From CAIQPV01 sp963719855 (GTDB lineage Bacteria; Pseudomonadota; Gammaproteobacteria; Burkholderiales; Gallionellaceae), in NCBI GenBank assembly GCA_963719855.1, contig CAVRDK010000004.1, positions 1,054,001 to 1,118,000 of the forward strand: a DNA stretch of 64,000 nucleotides. Reading direction: 5' to 3'. Position 1 is the first letter of the stretch. Each line of letters starts with the position of its first letter. The position numbers and the translations under genes were made by a program. Below the pieces are notes generated by a model that worked only from the letters and a program-made list of their open reading frames with translations, had not been told where the DNA came from and did no database searches. Below, piece by piece: positions 9,490 to 18,955 of the stretch.

Positions 9490-10731
9490 TCACAGTTTTC
9501 TCAATACCGTGACGCAGTTGGTTACTGCGGAACCGCCGACATTGAACGCTACGCCGATGTCCGCCTTCTTTGCCTTCACGCCAATCGCCTCGCCGATGAG
9601 CTGTTTGTAGATCAAGGTATGCATGGAGGCACCGGTTGCGCCCACCGGGTGTCCCTTTGACTTCAGGCCACCGGACAGATTAATCCCCACCTTGTCGTCC
9701 CGAGTGAAGCGGCCATCGAGGTAGTCGTAGCCGCCGCGACCATCCTTGGATAGGCCGAGCGCCTCAGTAGAAAGTATCTGGTTGATGGTGAAACAGTCAT
9801 GCACTTCGGCAAGGTCGATATCGGCTGCGGTAATACCAGCCTCCTTATAAGCCTTCGCTGTGGCATCCTTGCCGGCCATCAACTCGTGCATATTGGGACG
9901 CACGTTCTCCGGCAGCCGTTCAACCGAATGGCCGATACCGGCAATTTCCACCGCGCGCTGTTTGTTGCTGACATTGGCAGTCTGGGTGATGACCAGTGCC
10001 GCTGCGCCGTCCGACACCAGCGAGCAATCGTGCAGGCGCAGAGGCGCGGCGATTATCATGTTCTTGCACTTGCCGCGTACATCGAGTTCGTTGAGCTTCA
10101 TAATCTCCTCGACGGAGGCGGGGCCATGTTTCATGTGAGCGAGCGGATTTTCTGCGCCGTTTTTGTAGCCGAGGGCGGCAACTGTCCACAGCATCTGCTC
10201 GAACTCCTCGGTCGGAATTTTGTGGTGATCCTGATAACCTTTGGCATACGCTGCGAACAGCATCGGAAACGACCAGCCTTTTGACCCCTCGCTAGGCCAG
10301 TGCGAACAACAAGCCAAGACATGCGTCATTTGGGGCGTGGGGAGCAGGTTCATTTTCTCGACGCCGATCACCAGCACATGCTTGGCTCGCCCCGCCTCAA
10401 TGGCATAGATGGCGTCGTACAGGGCCACTGACGACGAGGCGCAGGCACTCTCGCAACGAGTCATCGGCTTGAAGCGCAAAGCCGGATCAATCTCCGCAGC
10501 AATCGGTGCAACATGCTCCTGATTGACGAACAAAGACGGAGAAGAAGATCCGACATAGATGGCGTCGATGTCCTTCGCCTCCAAGCCGGCATCGGCGATG
10601 GCGCCGCGCCCAGCTTCGATTAGAAGGTCGTAGTAGGTCTTCGTGTCGGTCATCAGGCCGGTGGCCTTGTCCTTAACAACGAAGGCTCCGAATTCGGTGT
10701 TGTAAGCACCGATAATGCTGGCTTTACTCAT
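9490..10731 (-). CDS. Thiolase-family acetyl-CoA acyltransferase (SCP-x type)
   Basis: A 413-residue thiolase. The nucleophilic Cys is in CESACASSS, the conserved EVHDCF loop is present, and the second active-site motif is GHPVGATG. The pattern matches the SCP-x-like, bacterial lipid-transfer-type thiolases rather than FadA/AtoB. These cleave or form acyl-CoA; the neighbouring SDR could supply the preceding oxidation. It heads a group with the small protein at 9155 and perhaps the SDR. No partner DUF35 (OB-fold) gene was seen next to it. Confidence 0.88.
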   Translation of the reverse strand: MSKASIIGAYNTEFGAFVVKDKATGLMTDTKTYYDLLIEAGRGAIADAGLEAKDIDAIYVGSSSPSLFVNQEHVAPIAAEIDPALRFKPMTRCESACASSSVALYDAIYAIEAGRAKHVLVIGVEKMNLLPTPQMTHVLACCSHWPSEGSKGWSFPMLFAAYAKGYQDHHKIPTEEFEQMLWTVAALGYKNGAENPLAHMKHGPASVEEIMKLNELDVRGKCKNMIIAAPLRLHDCSLVSDGAAALVITQTANVSNKQRAVEIAGIGHSVERLPENVRPNMHELMAGKDATAKAYKEAGITAADIDLAEVHDCFTINQILSTEALGLSKDGRGGYDYLDGRFTRDDKVGINLSGGLKSKGHPVGATGASMHTLIYKQLIGEAIGVKAKKADIGVAFNVGGSAVTNCVTVLRKL

Positions 10732-10760
10732 AATCTATCCTTTTGATTTCGGGGTGATAG

Positions 10761-10834
10761 CCAGCCTGCGTGTGTTGTTGGGGCTGTGTTAATTCCGTCC
10801 AGCTTTTGGCGGGCATTGAATTTTTAGAGGCCCC
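10761..10834. repeat. Intergenic repeat remnants upstream of the thiolase
   Basis: Two repeated pieces lie here. The 25 bases at 10761-10785 (CCAGCCTGCGTGTGTTGTTG plus GGGCT) are also found at 35103-35127. Positions 10816-10834 are a half copy of the dispersed palindrome seen whole at 43993-44071. No promoter could be assigned with confidence in this divergent gap. Confidence 0.65.
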
Positions 10835-10933
10835 CCATCAGTCGAATAGGTATTATTTCCATTCTTCTCGGTGCGATCTGTTCGCCAACGCACATAAACT
10901 GGATCAGTGAAGTGCAGGGATGCGGGTATAAAA

Positions 10934-11266
10934 ATGGATAAGCGCCTAAAACCAATAGGCCGGGATGTCGAAAAGAAAATAGTGGGAGACTTCTTTGAGA
11001 GGTTCGGACAGCAACAGATCTGCATTCAGAATGCCGTAAAGGAAATGCGGCGAATCAGCCGCCTGACTCAGTCCGAGTTTGCAAAGCATCGAGGAATTTC
11101 ACTCGGCACGCTACGGCAAATCGAAGCGGGGAAAGGAAGCCAGAATACCGAGACGCTGAACAAGATCGGGGCGGTTTTCGGGTTAGGTTTTGAGTCGATT
11201 TTTAACAACAGGTTAACGAACATGCCAAATATGGCGCTTATCCCGATCAATATACCTTTACCTTAA
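10934..11266 (+). CDS. XRE-family helix-turn-helix regulator
   Basis: A 110-residue protein with an HTH_3 domain at about residues 35-90: MRRISRLTQSEFAKHRGIS LGTLRQIEAGKG, then TLNKIGAVFGLG. These are the two helices of a Cro/C1-type fold. An in-frame GTG at 10907 could extend it by nine residues; the ATG at 10934 is preferred. It is a lone gene, divergent from the thiolase and overlapping the next, convergent gene by 20 bases. No adjacent toxin gene was found, so a toxin-antitoxin role is not supported. Confidence 0.75.
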   Translation: MDKRLKPIGRDVEKKIVGDFFERFGQQQICIQNAVKEMRRISRLTQSEFAKHRGISLGTLRQIEAGKGSQNTETLNKIGAVFGLGFESIFNNRLTNMPNMALIPINIPLP

Positions 11267-11750
11267 GCTGTAAAGACAGCCCCCCATGCAGTTGCTCTTT
11301 GTAGCTGGGTACAAAAAGCATGTTTGCGCCAATGTTCTTATATTCAAAGCTGGCTACCGGCACAGCAACAGGGAACCAGCCGCCATTAAATATTCTTGAG
11401 TAACCATCAATTCCACCTACTACCGCCCCCAAGCTTATCGGGCCCAATGCAAGCGGACGCCAAAACCAGCCAACATAATCAGAGGTTTTCCAGTCGCTGT
11501 TATGAAAACCACCCACCACTATTGCGCTTGTTGTCGAATAGCGATATTCCCCACCCAAACCCAAATTGTTATCGTTAAATCCCTGATCACTTTGGAAGTG
11601 ATAAGTGTAAAAACCGGGGTTGAGCCAAAGCTCGCTAATTGGCTTTGATTCGACGATTGAAAAAGGTCCCAGGGAATCAGCAGCAGATAATGCGGAAATT
11701 GAAGCCAAGCCTATGCAAGTCAACATTTTTAAAACGTGATGGAATGTCAT
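11247..11750 (-). CDS. Putative outer-membrane/secreted protein
   Basis: A 167-residue protein with a signal peptide (hydrophobic LTCIGLASISALSA, likely cut after about residue 23). The mature part has alternating aromatic/Gly strands (GLGGEYRYSTTSAIVVGGFHNS) and ends in LSLQLKVKVY, as in small outer-membrane beta-barrels. The family was not recognised with confidence; a remote link to lipid-A acyltransferase-like barrels is only a guess. The ATG at 11750 is chosen because it begins the signal peptide; upstream codons look noncoding. Confidence 0.65.
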   Translation of the reverse strand: MTFHHVLKMLTCIGLASISALSAADSLGPFSIVESKPISELWLNPGFYTYHFQSDQGFNDNNLGLGGEYRYSTTSAIVVGGFHNSDWKTSDYVGWFWRPLALGPISLGAVVGGIDGYSRIFNGGWFPVAVPVASFEYKNIGANMLFVPSYKEQLHGGLSLQLKVKVY

Positions 11751-12141
11751 TTTCGGTATAAGGTGAAACGTGAATCTTTGAACTTTACGCCAATATGCCT
11801 CTGAACGATTCGCAGAATAACACGCCACCAGCCTTTCCCCTTTGAGAAAGTGGCCGAGGGAGATTTCCATATTCGGCGCGCCTAAGTCCCCCGGCCCTCT
11901 TTTTGCGAGTTGAACGACAAACCGCCCATCCCTGCCAACCTCGATTCAAAGTGGAAACAACAGCGCCATGAGAATCGTTAAGAGGCTTGAATTAAGTAAA
12001 CAGTCAAATAATCCTTAGCACAAAACTGCGTTATGTTGGCTGCCGCACAGAGTTTGCGATGAGGCAGGCATAAGGTGGTTCTTCGGTTACGGCGGATGCA
12101 ACGCGGATGACGAACTACTTATCAAGTTATCGGGGGCTTTT

Positions 12142-13275
12142 ATGACTCAGCAAATCAAGGATCAGAAACAGAACGGCTTATTGCGCAGAATCCATGAGTT
12201 GTCTCCTGTGGTTTCTTTTTCCCTGCTGACAGCAATTATTATGGCGGGATGCGGTGGTGGGGCAGGTGTTTTAGGAGGTTCAGTCCCGGCAGGCGCTTCA
12301 GGTGCTCCCTTTGCAGGCTCTCCAGGCAATCCAGGCGCTCCAGTTGGCCCGCCCGCCACTTCGCCACCTCTTGCAGCGCTATCGGCTTACGCGTTGACGA
12401 CGTCCGCCGGGCTTACTACTGCTGCATCGGGAGTTGGTGCCAATAGTGCCACGTTTGGTGGGGATGTTGCGATGGATGCGCCAATTTCGACGTGCACTTC
12501 GATTCCCGCAGCAGCAGCGTCCGGTGTCGCTGCGGTGGTGGTGGGCATTGAGGAGGTAGATAGTTGTGGATTGGAAGTAGGCTTAATCGACACAATCAAC
12601 GGCCCGATCGATATACCAAACGGGTTGAAGATAACCGGTTCGACAATCAGGTATTTCGCCACCAACAGCAATACATTTAATACAAATGTACGTGCTGTAA
12701 AAACCGCTTTGAGTACCGCGTGGATCAATGCAGCGCAGCAAGTCGGCGCCACTGTGATCCCTGGCCCAGGTGCTTTGGGTGGCCTCCACTTGACACCTGG
12801 TATCTATAAAAGCGTAAGCACGATGGTTTTAGGAAGCGGTGAAACTCTCACGCTTGATGCTTTCGGAAATTCGGATGGGGTCTGGCTCTTCCAGGTAGGG
12901 AGCAGCCTCACTATCACAGGATCCACCGTCGCCTGCACTTCGACTCCGACGGTATGCACTCCTACCCAAGTCGTGCTCCTTAACGGCGCTCAGGCCAAGA
13001 ACGTCTTTTGGCAGGTCGGGACTCCGAGGCTGGCTGGCGGAGCTCCGCTTGGTGGTGATGTGGCTTTTCCTGCAGCTACTGGCCCAGTGCAGAACAATAC
13101 GGTTTTCGTGGGAACCATACTGGCTGGCGATTCAGTCACTTTTGCCGGCGGCACAGAGGTGACGGGCAGAGTATTGGCAGGAGCGGATCTGTTAGGGACG
13201 CCCAATACCCAGACTGGGGGCACAGTTACCACCACTGGCGGAAGTACCGGGCCAGTTACCGTTACTCTGCCATAG
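12142..13275 (+). CDS. DUF3494 ice-binding-like lipoprotein
   Basis: A 377-residue protein. The N-terminal signal ends in IMAGC, a plausible lipobox with Cys at 37, followed by a Gly/Pro/Ala linker. From about residue 80 onward the DUF3494 beta-solenoid pattern is clear: LTPGIYKS, GNSDGVWLFQVGSSLTI, AKNVFWQVG, GTILAGDSVTF, GTEVTGRVLA. The fold is known from ice-binding proteins, but many DUF3494 proteins are adhesins or of unknown role. Its first 36 residues match those of the next gene at 28 positions, so the two share a duplicated leader. Confidence 0.85.
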   Translation: MTQQIKDQKQNGLLRRIHELSPVVSFSLLTAIIMAGCGGGAGVLGGSVPAGASGAPFAGSPGNPGAPVGPPATSPPLAALSAYALTTSAGLTTAASGVGANSATFGGDVAMDAPISTCTSIPAAAASGVAAVVVGIEEVDSCGLEVGLIDTINGPIDIPNGLKITGSTIRYFATNSNTFNTNVRAVKTALSTAWINAAQQVGATVIPGPGALGGLHLTPGIYKSVSTMVLGSGETLTLDAFGNSDGVWLFQVGSSLTITGSTVACTSTPTVCTPTQVVLLNGAQAKNVFWQVGTPRLAGGAPLGGDVAFPAATGPVQNNTVFVGTILAGDSVTFAGGTEVTGRVLAGADLLGTPNTQTGGTVTTTGGSTGPVTVTLP

Positions 13276-13343
13276 AAGAAGGCAGGCAGGTTTGTCAACA
13301 GCAGATGCAACGCGAATGAAGAAATACACATCAGGAGACTTCC

Positions 13344-14870
13344 ATGACTCAGCAAATTAAAGATCAGAAACAAAACAGCTTATTGCGAGGAATCCGTGAT
13401 TTGTTCCCAGTGGTTTCTATTTGCCTGTTGACAGCAATTATTATGACCGGATACTGGGGTGAGAGCGCAGGCGTAGGTGCCCACACAGCTAATGGTGTTG
13501 TTCCACTGATCGCGAGCAGTGATCCAGCCGTCGCCCAAACCCTCAATCATCTGCGCCAACTGGCAGCAACGAATGGGTCGGTGCGGCTCATTGTCGGAGT
13601 GCGCGTCGCCTTCGCCCCTGAAGGAAGGTTGTCTGCAAGCAGCGTAGCATTGCAACGCGATCAAATCGCTATTGCGCAGTCTGCAGTGCTGAACCAGGTT
13701 GTATCGCTCAAGAAAAGACTAGCAATATCCAAGCTCTTTGCAACCATTCCTTTCATGGCCATTGAGGTCAACTCCTCCGAACTGGAAGCATTGGCCAGCC
13801 TGACCGAAGTCACTTCCATCGAAGAAGACCGGCTTGCTACCCACTTCGATGCCCAAAGTGATTCTGTAATCGGGGCTACGACAGCTTGGAGTAGCAGTTA
13901 CAGCGGTATCGGGCAGACTATCGCCATTCTGGATTCAGGCGTCGACAAGACCCACCCCTTTCTGACTGGCAAGGTGGTTTCAGAAGCCTGTTATTCGTCC
14001 AATAATGCCGCCGATGGCGCCACCTCGGTCTGTCCGGGAGGCGTGACGCAATCTACGGCAGACGGTTCCGCCATGCCCTACTCAGGAACTTGCCCAGCGG
14101 GAGCGTGCGGCCACGGCACCGTTGTGGCAGGCATTGCAGCGGGAAATAACGGCACCTTTTATGGCGTAGCCAAGGACGCCAAGCTGATCGCCATTCAGGT
14201 ATTCTCCCGGTTAGATAGCATTGCCAATTGCGGTTCGTCCACGCCCTGCGTACTGACCTATACTTCAGACCAAATTCTGGGATTGCAACAAGTTTATGCC
14301 CTGAGTAGCACCTACCATATTGCCGCTGTCAATATGAGTCTAGGTGCCGGGCAGTATTCCAGCCAGAGCACTTGCGATTCGGCTAATCCATCTATCAAAG
14401 CCGCCATCGACATCCTGCGTTCCGTGAATATTCCCACCATTATTGCATCGGGCAATAATGGTTATTTGAGCAGCATGAGCGCACCGGGTTGCATCTCCAC
14501 CGCCGTCAGCGTGGGCGCAACTTTTGACGTAGCGGGCTATAGCAACAACTGCGCAGGAAATAATCTTGGCATTTCAAGTGTGGACGCTATTCTCTGCGAA
14601 TCGAATTCTGCGTCGTTCCTCAATCTACTGGCACCCGGCGCTGAAATTAACTCCTCCATCCCCGGCGGGGGGTATCAGGCCTGGTATGGCACGTCAATGG
14701 CAGCCCCCCAAGTTGCCGGCGCCTGGGCCATCATGATGCAGAAAACCCCAACTCTTACTGTTACCACAGGCCTCAACGCCCTGAGTTCAACTGGCGTGCT
14801 GATTACTGACCCTCGGAATAGCATCGTGAAGCCGAGGATACAAATTAATGCTGCCCTCAACGCCATATAG
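13344..14870 (+). CDS. Subtilisin-like serine protease (S8)
   Basis: A 508-residue exported protease. After the leader comes a short inhibitor-like propeptide (about residues 65-165). The catalytic Asp is in ILDSGVDKTHP, His in GHGTVVAGIAAG, the oxyanion Asn region in IASGNNG, and Ser in GTSMAAPQVAGAW. Several Cys pairs suggest disulfides. The leader is a near copy of that of the upstream DUF3494 protein, but the lipobox Cys is replaced by Tyr. The 68-base gap suggests both genes are expressed together. Confidence 0.92.
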   Translation: MTQQIKDQKQNSLLRGIRDLFPVVSICLLTAIIMTGYWGESAGVGAHTANGVVPLIASSDPAVAQTLNHLRQLAATNGSVRLIVGVRVAFAPEGRLSASSVALQRDQIAIAQSAVLNQVVSLKKRLAISKLFATIPFMAIEVNSSELEALASLTEVTSIEEDRLATHFDAQSDSVIGATTAWSSSYSGIGQTIAILDSGVDKTHPFLTGKVVSEACYSSNNAADGATSVCPGGVTQSTADGSAMPYSGTCPAGACGHGTVVAGIAAGNNGTFYGVAKDAKLIAIQVFSRLDSIANCGSSTPCVLTYTSDQILGLQQVYALSSTYHIAAVNMSLGAGQYSSQSTCDSANPSIKAAIDILRSVNIPTIIASGNNGYLSSMSAPGCISTAVSVGATFDVAGYSNNCAGNNLGISSVDAILCESNSASFLNLLAPGAEINSSIPGGGYQAWYGTSMAAPQVAGAWAIMMQKTPTLTVTTGLNALSSTGVLITDPRNSIVKPRIQINAALNAI

Positions 14871-14945
14871 CTGGAAGTAACCGGAGTAGCTTTGGAGGTA
14901 ACGAAATGGTTGAAGCTTCCTGGCAGCGAGGAACATGCCAAGAAG

Positions 14946-15941
14946 TTAATGTTTATCCGTTAACGGATACATCCCCAGTTTATCCAGCAACGCGTGGTCG
15001 CGCGCCATTTCAGGATTGCCGGTGGTCAACAACTGCTCGCCGTAGAACATGGAGTTGGCACCAGCCAGGAAACATAAAGCCTGCACCGCATCGCTCATCT
15101 GCTGCCGTCCGGCGGACAGCCGCACGTGCGCCTTCGGCATGGTGATACGCGCCACCGCGATGGTGCGCACGAAATCCAGAGGATCGAGATCTTCTGCGTT
15201 TTCTAGCGGCGTGCCTTCAACCTTGACCAGGTTATTGATTGGCACGCTTTCTGGATAAGGATCAAGATTAGCCAATTGCGCGATCAATCCGGCGCGTTGA
15301 GTGAGGTTTTCGCCCATGCCGACAATGCCGCCACTGCAAACGTTGATGCCGGCTTTGCGCACACGCTCCAGCGTATCCAGGCGATCCTGATAGTCGCGCG
15401 TGGTGATAATCTCGCTGTAGAATTCGGGTGAGGTGTCGAGGTTGTGGTTGTAATAGTCCAGTCCGGCATCGCGCAATTGCTCGACATGCTCTTCGCGCAA
15501 CATGCCCAATGTTGCACAAGTCTCCATGCCGAGACCGCTTATCGCCTTGACCATTTCCACTACACTCTGCATATCTTCATCGTTGGGTGAGCGACACGCA
15601 GCTCCCATGCAGAAACGCCCGGCACCGCTTTGCTGTGCGGCGCGCGCGGCTTGCACCACTGTTTCTACATCCAGCATCTTTTTCTTCTCCACCCCGGTGG
15701 AGTGATGAGCCGATTGCGGGCAATAGCCGCAATCCTCGGAACAGCCGCCGCTCTTGATGGACAGCAGGGTGGATAATTGCACCGCGTTTGGATCGAAGTT
15801 TTCGCGGTGTATTTGCTGCGCGCGGTACATCAGGTCGGCGAACGGCAGCTTGAAGAGCGTCTCGACTTCGGCGACGCTCCAACGTTCATTCCTGGTGTCA
15901 AATGCAGATGGGAGGGGTGATTGCGCGGTTTGTGTTTGCAT
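14946..15941 (-). CDS. bioB: Biotin synthase BioB
   Basis: A 331-residue radical-SAM enzyme that inserts sulfur into dethiobiotin. The SAM-cluster motif CSEDCGYC is at residues 67-74; other BioB marks are NHNLDTSPEFY, CSGGIVGMGE and the arginine in VRLSAGR. Length and start match the family. It is divergent from comF with a 57-base gap that must hold both promoters. No other biotin gene is nearby. Confidence 0.97.
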   Translation of the reverse strand: MQTQTAQSPLPSAFDTRNERWSVAEVETLFKLPFADLMYRAQQIHRENFDPNAVQLSTLLSIKSGGCSEDCGYCPQSAHHSTGVEKKKMLDVETVVQAARAAQQSGAGRFCMGAACRSPNDEDMQSVVEMVKAISGLGMETCATLGMLREEHVEQLRDAGLDYYNHNLDTSPEFYSEIITTRDYQDRLDTLERVRKAGINVCSGGIVGMGENLTQRAGLIAQLANLDPYPESVPINNLVKVEGTPLENAEDLDPLDFVRTIAVARITMPKAHVRLSAGRQQMSDAVQALCFLAGANSMFYGEQLLTTGNPEMARDHALLDKLGMYPLTDKH

Positions 15942-15998
15942 GGCGGTTAAATAGGGTTAGATTGCACAAGCTAGCATCATCCGTGAAAGGACTACACC

Positions 15999-16449
15999 TT
16001 GTCAATTTTGACTGGTAATTTTCTGAACATCCGCACAAAATTATGGCAGGCGCTACCCGCCCAGCCATGCCTGCTGTGCGGCGCATTCAGCCACAATGGC
16101 GCTTGGTGCAAGGCTTGCGACAGCACTCTTCCCTACCTGGCCGCGCCGCATTGCCCCCTATGTGCGCTGCCTACCCTTAACGGCGACATCTGCGGGCGCT
16201 GCCTGAAACGCATGCCGCACTTCGACCGCACTTTGGCAGTTTTTGCCTATGCTTTCCCGCTCGACAAGCTGGTGCAAGCGCTGAAATTTGGTGAGCGGCT
16301 AATGCTGGTGAACGGCTTGGCGGACAGCCTGGCGCAGCGCGTAGAAGTGCGTCCAGACTGCATCATAGCCATGCCGCTGCATCCATCCCGCTTGCGTGAG
16401 CGCGGCTTCAATCAGTCGCAGGAACTGGCGCGGCGTGTCGCAAATAATC
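15999..16449 (+). pseudogene. comF: comF, 5' part, interrupted by the composite transposon
   Basis: ComF-family phosphoribosyltransferase-like protein (DNA uptake/amidophosphoribosyltransferase relative). This part encodes the zinc-ribbon cysteines (CLLCGAF, CKAC, CPLC, CGRCL) and the ALKFGERLML and MPLHPSRLRERGFNQSQELA motifs. TTG at 15999 is used, with a GAAAGGA ribosome site seven bases upstream. After ARRVANN the frame enters the IS66 end and stops at 16490. The rest of the gene, with the PRPP-binding motif, is at 34828-35095. Confidence 0.95.
16442..16449. repeat. 8-bp target-site duplication, left copy
   Basis: AAATAATC lies directly before the left end of the transposon and is repeated exactly at 34828-34835 after its right end. 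IS66-family elements make 8-bp duplications. The two copies fuse comF in frame as A-N-N-L-D-I. Confidence 0.95.
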
Positions 16450-16476
16450 GTATCCGCCCCATTAACCGCAGGGTAT

Positions 16477-18180
16477 TCAGCGAGGTGTGATTTTGGTTAA
16501 AGTTGCCGCATGGAAATTCCACGGCAACAACTTATCCATTTCATCCGCAGTTTGGGCGGCTGGCAAGTGTTCCAGCACATGGCGCAGCCATGTGTATGGC
16601 TCTACACTGTTTGCCTTGGCGGTTTCAACAAGCGAATAGATGATCGCGCTCGCGTTGGCTCCGGCAGGCGTGTCGCTAAACAACCAAGCCTTGCGGCCAA
16701 TCACGAAGGGCCGGATTGCATTCTCGCACCTGTTGTTGTCGACAGGGAGATCGCCGCGCTCCGGATAGCGCACAAGTTTGCCCCAGTAATCACGCATATA
16801 GGACAACGCGCCACCCAGTGCGCTCTTTGGCGGAACTATGGGCAGCATCTTTTCCATCCAGTCACGCAGTTCATTCAGCACGGGTATGCTTTTCTCCTGG
16901 CGTGCCGCATAGCGCACCTCAATCGTGGAATCCTTGTGCTCCCGCTCGATACCGTAGAGCTTGCCGATCATTGCGACCGCCTGATTGGCATGGCCGTGTG
17001 TGCCTTTCGGTTGCACCTTCACGGCATCAACAAATTTGCGGCGAACATGCGCCCAGCAAACCAGATGCTCGACGCCCTCTGTTTTTGCGAGCTTGTTGTA
17101 GCCTTCATAGCCATCCGTCATCAGATAGCCCTGATAGCCCATCAGCAGGCGCACCGGTACTTCCCCGCTACGGCTCGGGTCATAGTCGTAAATCACCACT
17201 GGCTTTCCAGGTGGCCCTCCCGTTTGCACCCACATGTAACTTTGAGAGGTCGCACTTTTGCCCTTCTCCTTGAGTACCTGTACCACCGTTTCATCCATGT
17301 GGATGAACGGCGCATCAAACAAGGCGTCCCGCATCAGGTTGTGCAACGGCTGCAGCGCAGCGCCCGCACCGATTACCCAGCGTGCCAGCGTTTGGCGCGG
17401 CACAACCACATCGTGACGGGCCAGCACTTTCTCGAATCTTGCCAAGGGCAATCCATCAACATACTTGGTCGTCAACAGCATGGCCAGCAAACCGGGACTG
17501 GCATTGCTCTTGGGCAAGGGTTGCGGCGGCAGCGTTGCCGTCACAGGGGCATGTTCGCTGGCTTTGCATCCATAGACCAGCCGGATATGCTGCAGTACTC
17601 GCACCTGCATCGGAATGATGTCGAGCTGTTCGCTGACGACCCGGTTGATCAGCACCATCGGTGTGCCGCAATCGCAGGTGCGTTCGGATTCAGGCACGTC
17701 GTGAATGATCTCTACCCGTTCAAGTTCCGGCGGCAGCGGGCTGCGCTTGCCGCGCGCTGGCTTTTGAGCTTTGGTCGATGCCGGCAAAGGCGCTACATCT
17801 TGCGCCTCGGTAGAGGTCGCGGCCAGCACTTCCGCTTCGTCGAACAGATGAAATTGACCTGCACTTTCGGAGCTGGCGCCGAACATGCGGCGGCGCATCA
17901 GAACGATTTGTTCGTAGAGTTCTCGCAGGCGGGTTTCGTATTCCTTCGCCGCATTAGCCGCCGCATTAGCGATGCGGGTTTCGTAAGCCATTTCCGCACG
18001 AACAAGGCGGTCTTGTGCCGCAATTTTCATGTCGGCGTTCGCTTGAACAACAGTCAGCAGCAGCGCCGTGAGCGCGTCAACATCAGTCGGTAAAATTGGC
18101 GGTAAAACGAGTTCAGGGAGCGTGAATCCGGAGGTGGAATCCAAGGGAAAAACGGAAGGTTTTTCAACTGTTTCGAGCAT
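16477..18180 (-). CDS. tnpC: IS66 transposase TnpC
   Basis: A 567-residue DDE transposase. It has an N-terminal coiled coil (about 60-110), a zinc-finger-like CDCGTPM segment, and catalytic acidic residues in HMDETVVQV, TDGYEGYNK and DNNRCENAIRPF, the last being the IS66 signature around the catalytic Glu. The stop lies within 30 bases of the left end. Relative to the right copy it carries about 30 extra residues in the coiled-coil region. Confidence 0.96.
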   Translation of the reverse strand: MLETVEKPSVFPLDSTSGFTLPELVLPPILPTDVDALTALLLTVVQANADMKIAAQDRLVRAEMAYETRIANAAANAAKEYETRLRELYEQIVLMRRRMFGASSESAGQFHLFDEAEVLAATSTEAQDVAPLPASTKAQKPARGKRSPLPPELERVEIIHDVPESERTCDCGTPMVLINRVVSEQLDIIPMQVRVLQHIRLVYGCKASEHAPVTATLPPQPLPKSNASPGLLAMLLTTKYVDGLPLARFEKVLARHDVVVPRQTLARWVIGAGAALQPLHNLMRDALFDAPFIHMDETVVQVLKEKGKSATSQSYMWVQTGGPPGKPVVIYDYDPSRSGEVPVRLLMGYQGYLMTDGYEGYNKLAKTEGVEHLVCWAHVRRKFVDAVKVQPKGTHGHANQAVAMIGKLYGIEREHKDSTIEVRYAARQEKSIPVLNELRDWMEKMLPIVPPKSALGGALSYMRDYWGKLVRYPERGDLPVDNNRCENAIRPFVIGRKAWLFSDTPAGANASAIIYSLVETAKANSVEPYTWLRHVLEHLPAAQTADEMDKLLPWNFHAATLTKITPR

Positions 18181-18201
18181 GCTGAATGCTACTATTTCCC
18201 C

Positions 18202-18558
18202 CTAAGAAACGCAAGCAAAATCCAACGTTTTATGAGGTTTATTTCTCCATAAATCAATGCTTTCAAGCAACCACTCGAATTCTCGGATCGTAACCGTTTG
18301 CGTGTTCGTCTCGACGTGTTTCGGCCAATGGAACTTCTCTTCTTCCAATCGCTTTTGCCACAGGCAAAACCCATTGCGGTGCCAGTACAAAACCTTGATC
18401 TTATTTCGCGAACGGTTGACGAATACATACAGCGCACTCCCGAACGGATTCAAGCCCAGCTCCTGTTCGACCATCACGCTCAGCCCGTTAATCGCTTTCC
18501 TGAAGTCGATCGGCTCCCGGCACAGATAGACTTGTTCGATATGACAACCAGGATGCAT
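18202..18558 (-). CDS. tnpB: IS66 accessory protein TnpB
   Basis: A 118-residue IS66 Orf2 protein, starting MHPGCHIEQVYLC and carrying the family motif DFRKAINGLSVMVEQELG, then ALYVFVNRSRNKIKVLYWHRNGFCLW. It is needed with TnpA and TnpC for transposition. Its ATG overlaps the tnpA stop (TAATG), so translation is probably coupled. Confidence 0.95.
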   Translation of the reverse strand: MHPGCHIEQVYLCREPIDFRKAINGLSVMVEQELGLNPFGSALYVFVNRSRNKIKVLYWHRNGFCLWQKRLEEEKFHWPKHVETNTQTVTIREFEWLLESIDLWRNKPHKTLDFACVS

Positions 18559-18872
18559 TAGCGCGCTCCCGGCAAAGCGCGCCCAAGCGCCGCCAGCCAT
18601 TCCGGCGTGGGAAGCGCCGACATTTCCAGATGCAACCCGGACGGCAACACTAAGGTGCAGGGGGTGGGGCGCTCTGCAGCGATGCGTAGCGCGACGAACT
18701 TGCTCGCCTGTCCGGTAGTAGCGCTCACCTCGGCGTTTGATTTTAGCTTGCGCTGCCAATAATACAAAGCGGCAACAGAGAGGCTGTGCCGTCTCGCATA
18801 CTCACTCGCCGAAATCGCTTCAAGTTTGGCGGCAGCTACATGCGCTACCCAAAATTCCGTTCCCATCTTCAT
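18558..18872 (-). CDS. tnpA: IS66 accessory protein TnpA (helix-turn-helix)
   Basis: A 104-residue IS66 Orf1 protein. The helix-turn-helix stretch ISASEYARRHSLSVAALYYWQRKL is at about residues 19-42, matching the DNA-binding Orf1 of this family. It is first in the tnpABC operon; its stop overlaps the tnpB start. Confidence 0.92.
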   Translation of the reverse strand: MKMGTEFWVAHVAAAKLEAISASEYARRHSLSVAALYYWQRKLKSNAEVSATTGQASKFVALRIAAERPTPCTLVLPSGLHLEMSALPTPEWLAALGRALPGAR

Positions 18873-18955
18873 GCCCGCTCCATCTGGTTTTAGATGGCTG
18901 CAAGAATGCGGAAATTTGAATCAGGCGGCAAGCCTGCTGATTATGGGGCGCTTAC

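Larger units (their letters stand above)
16450..18955 (-). mobile_element. IS66-family element, left copy
   Basis: A 2506-bp element with tnpA, tnpB and tnpC on the minus strand. The right, inner end reads GTAAGCGCCCC on the minus strand; the left, outer end GTATCCGCCCC differs from the usual GTAAGCG at two positions. The transposase is related to but clearly different from that of the right copy, so the two did not arise by simple recent duplication. Confidence 0.92.

Noticed and set aside
10934..11266. Antitoxin of a toxin-antitoxin pair
   Set aside because: Only the XRE-type gene is present; the neighbouring gene is an exported protein on the other strand.
16510..18093. Long open frame antisense to the IS66 transposase (and its twin at 32469-33779)
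   Set aside because: Present in both copies only because the transposase codon pattern leaves the opposite strand open; no domain or ribosome site.
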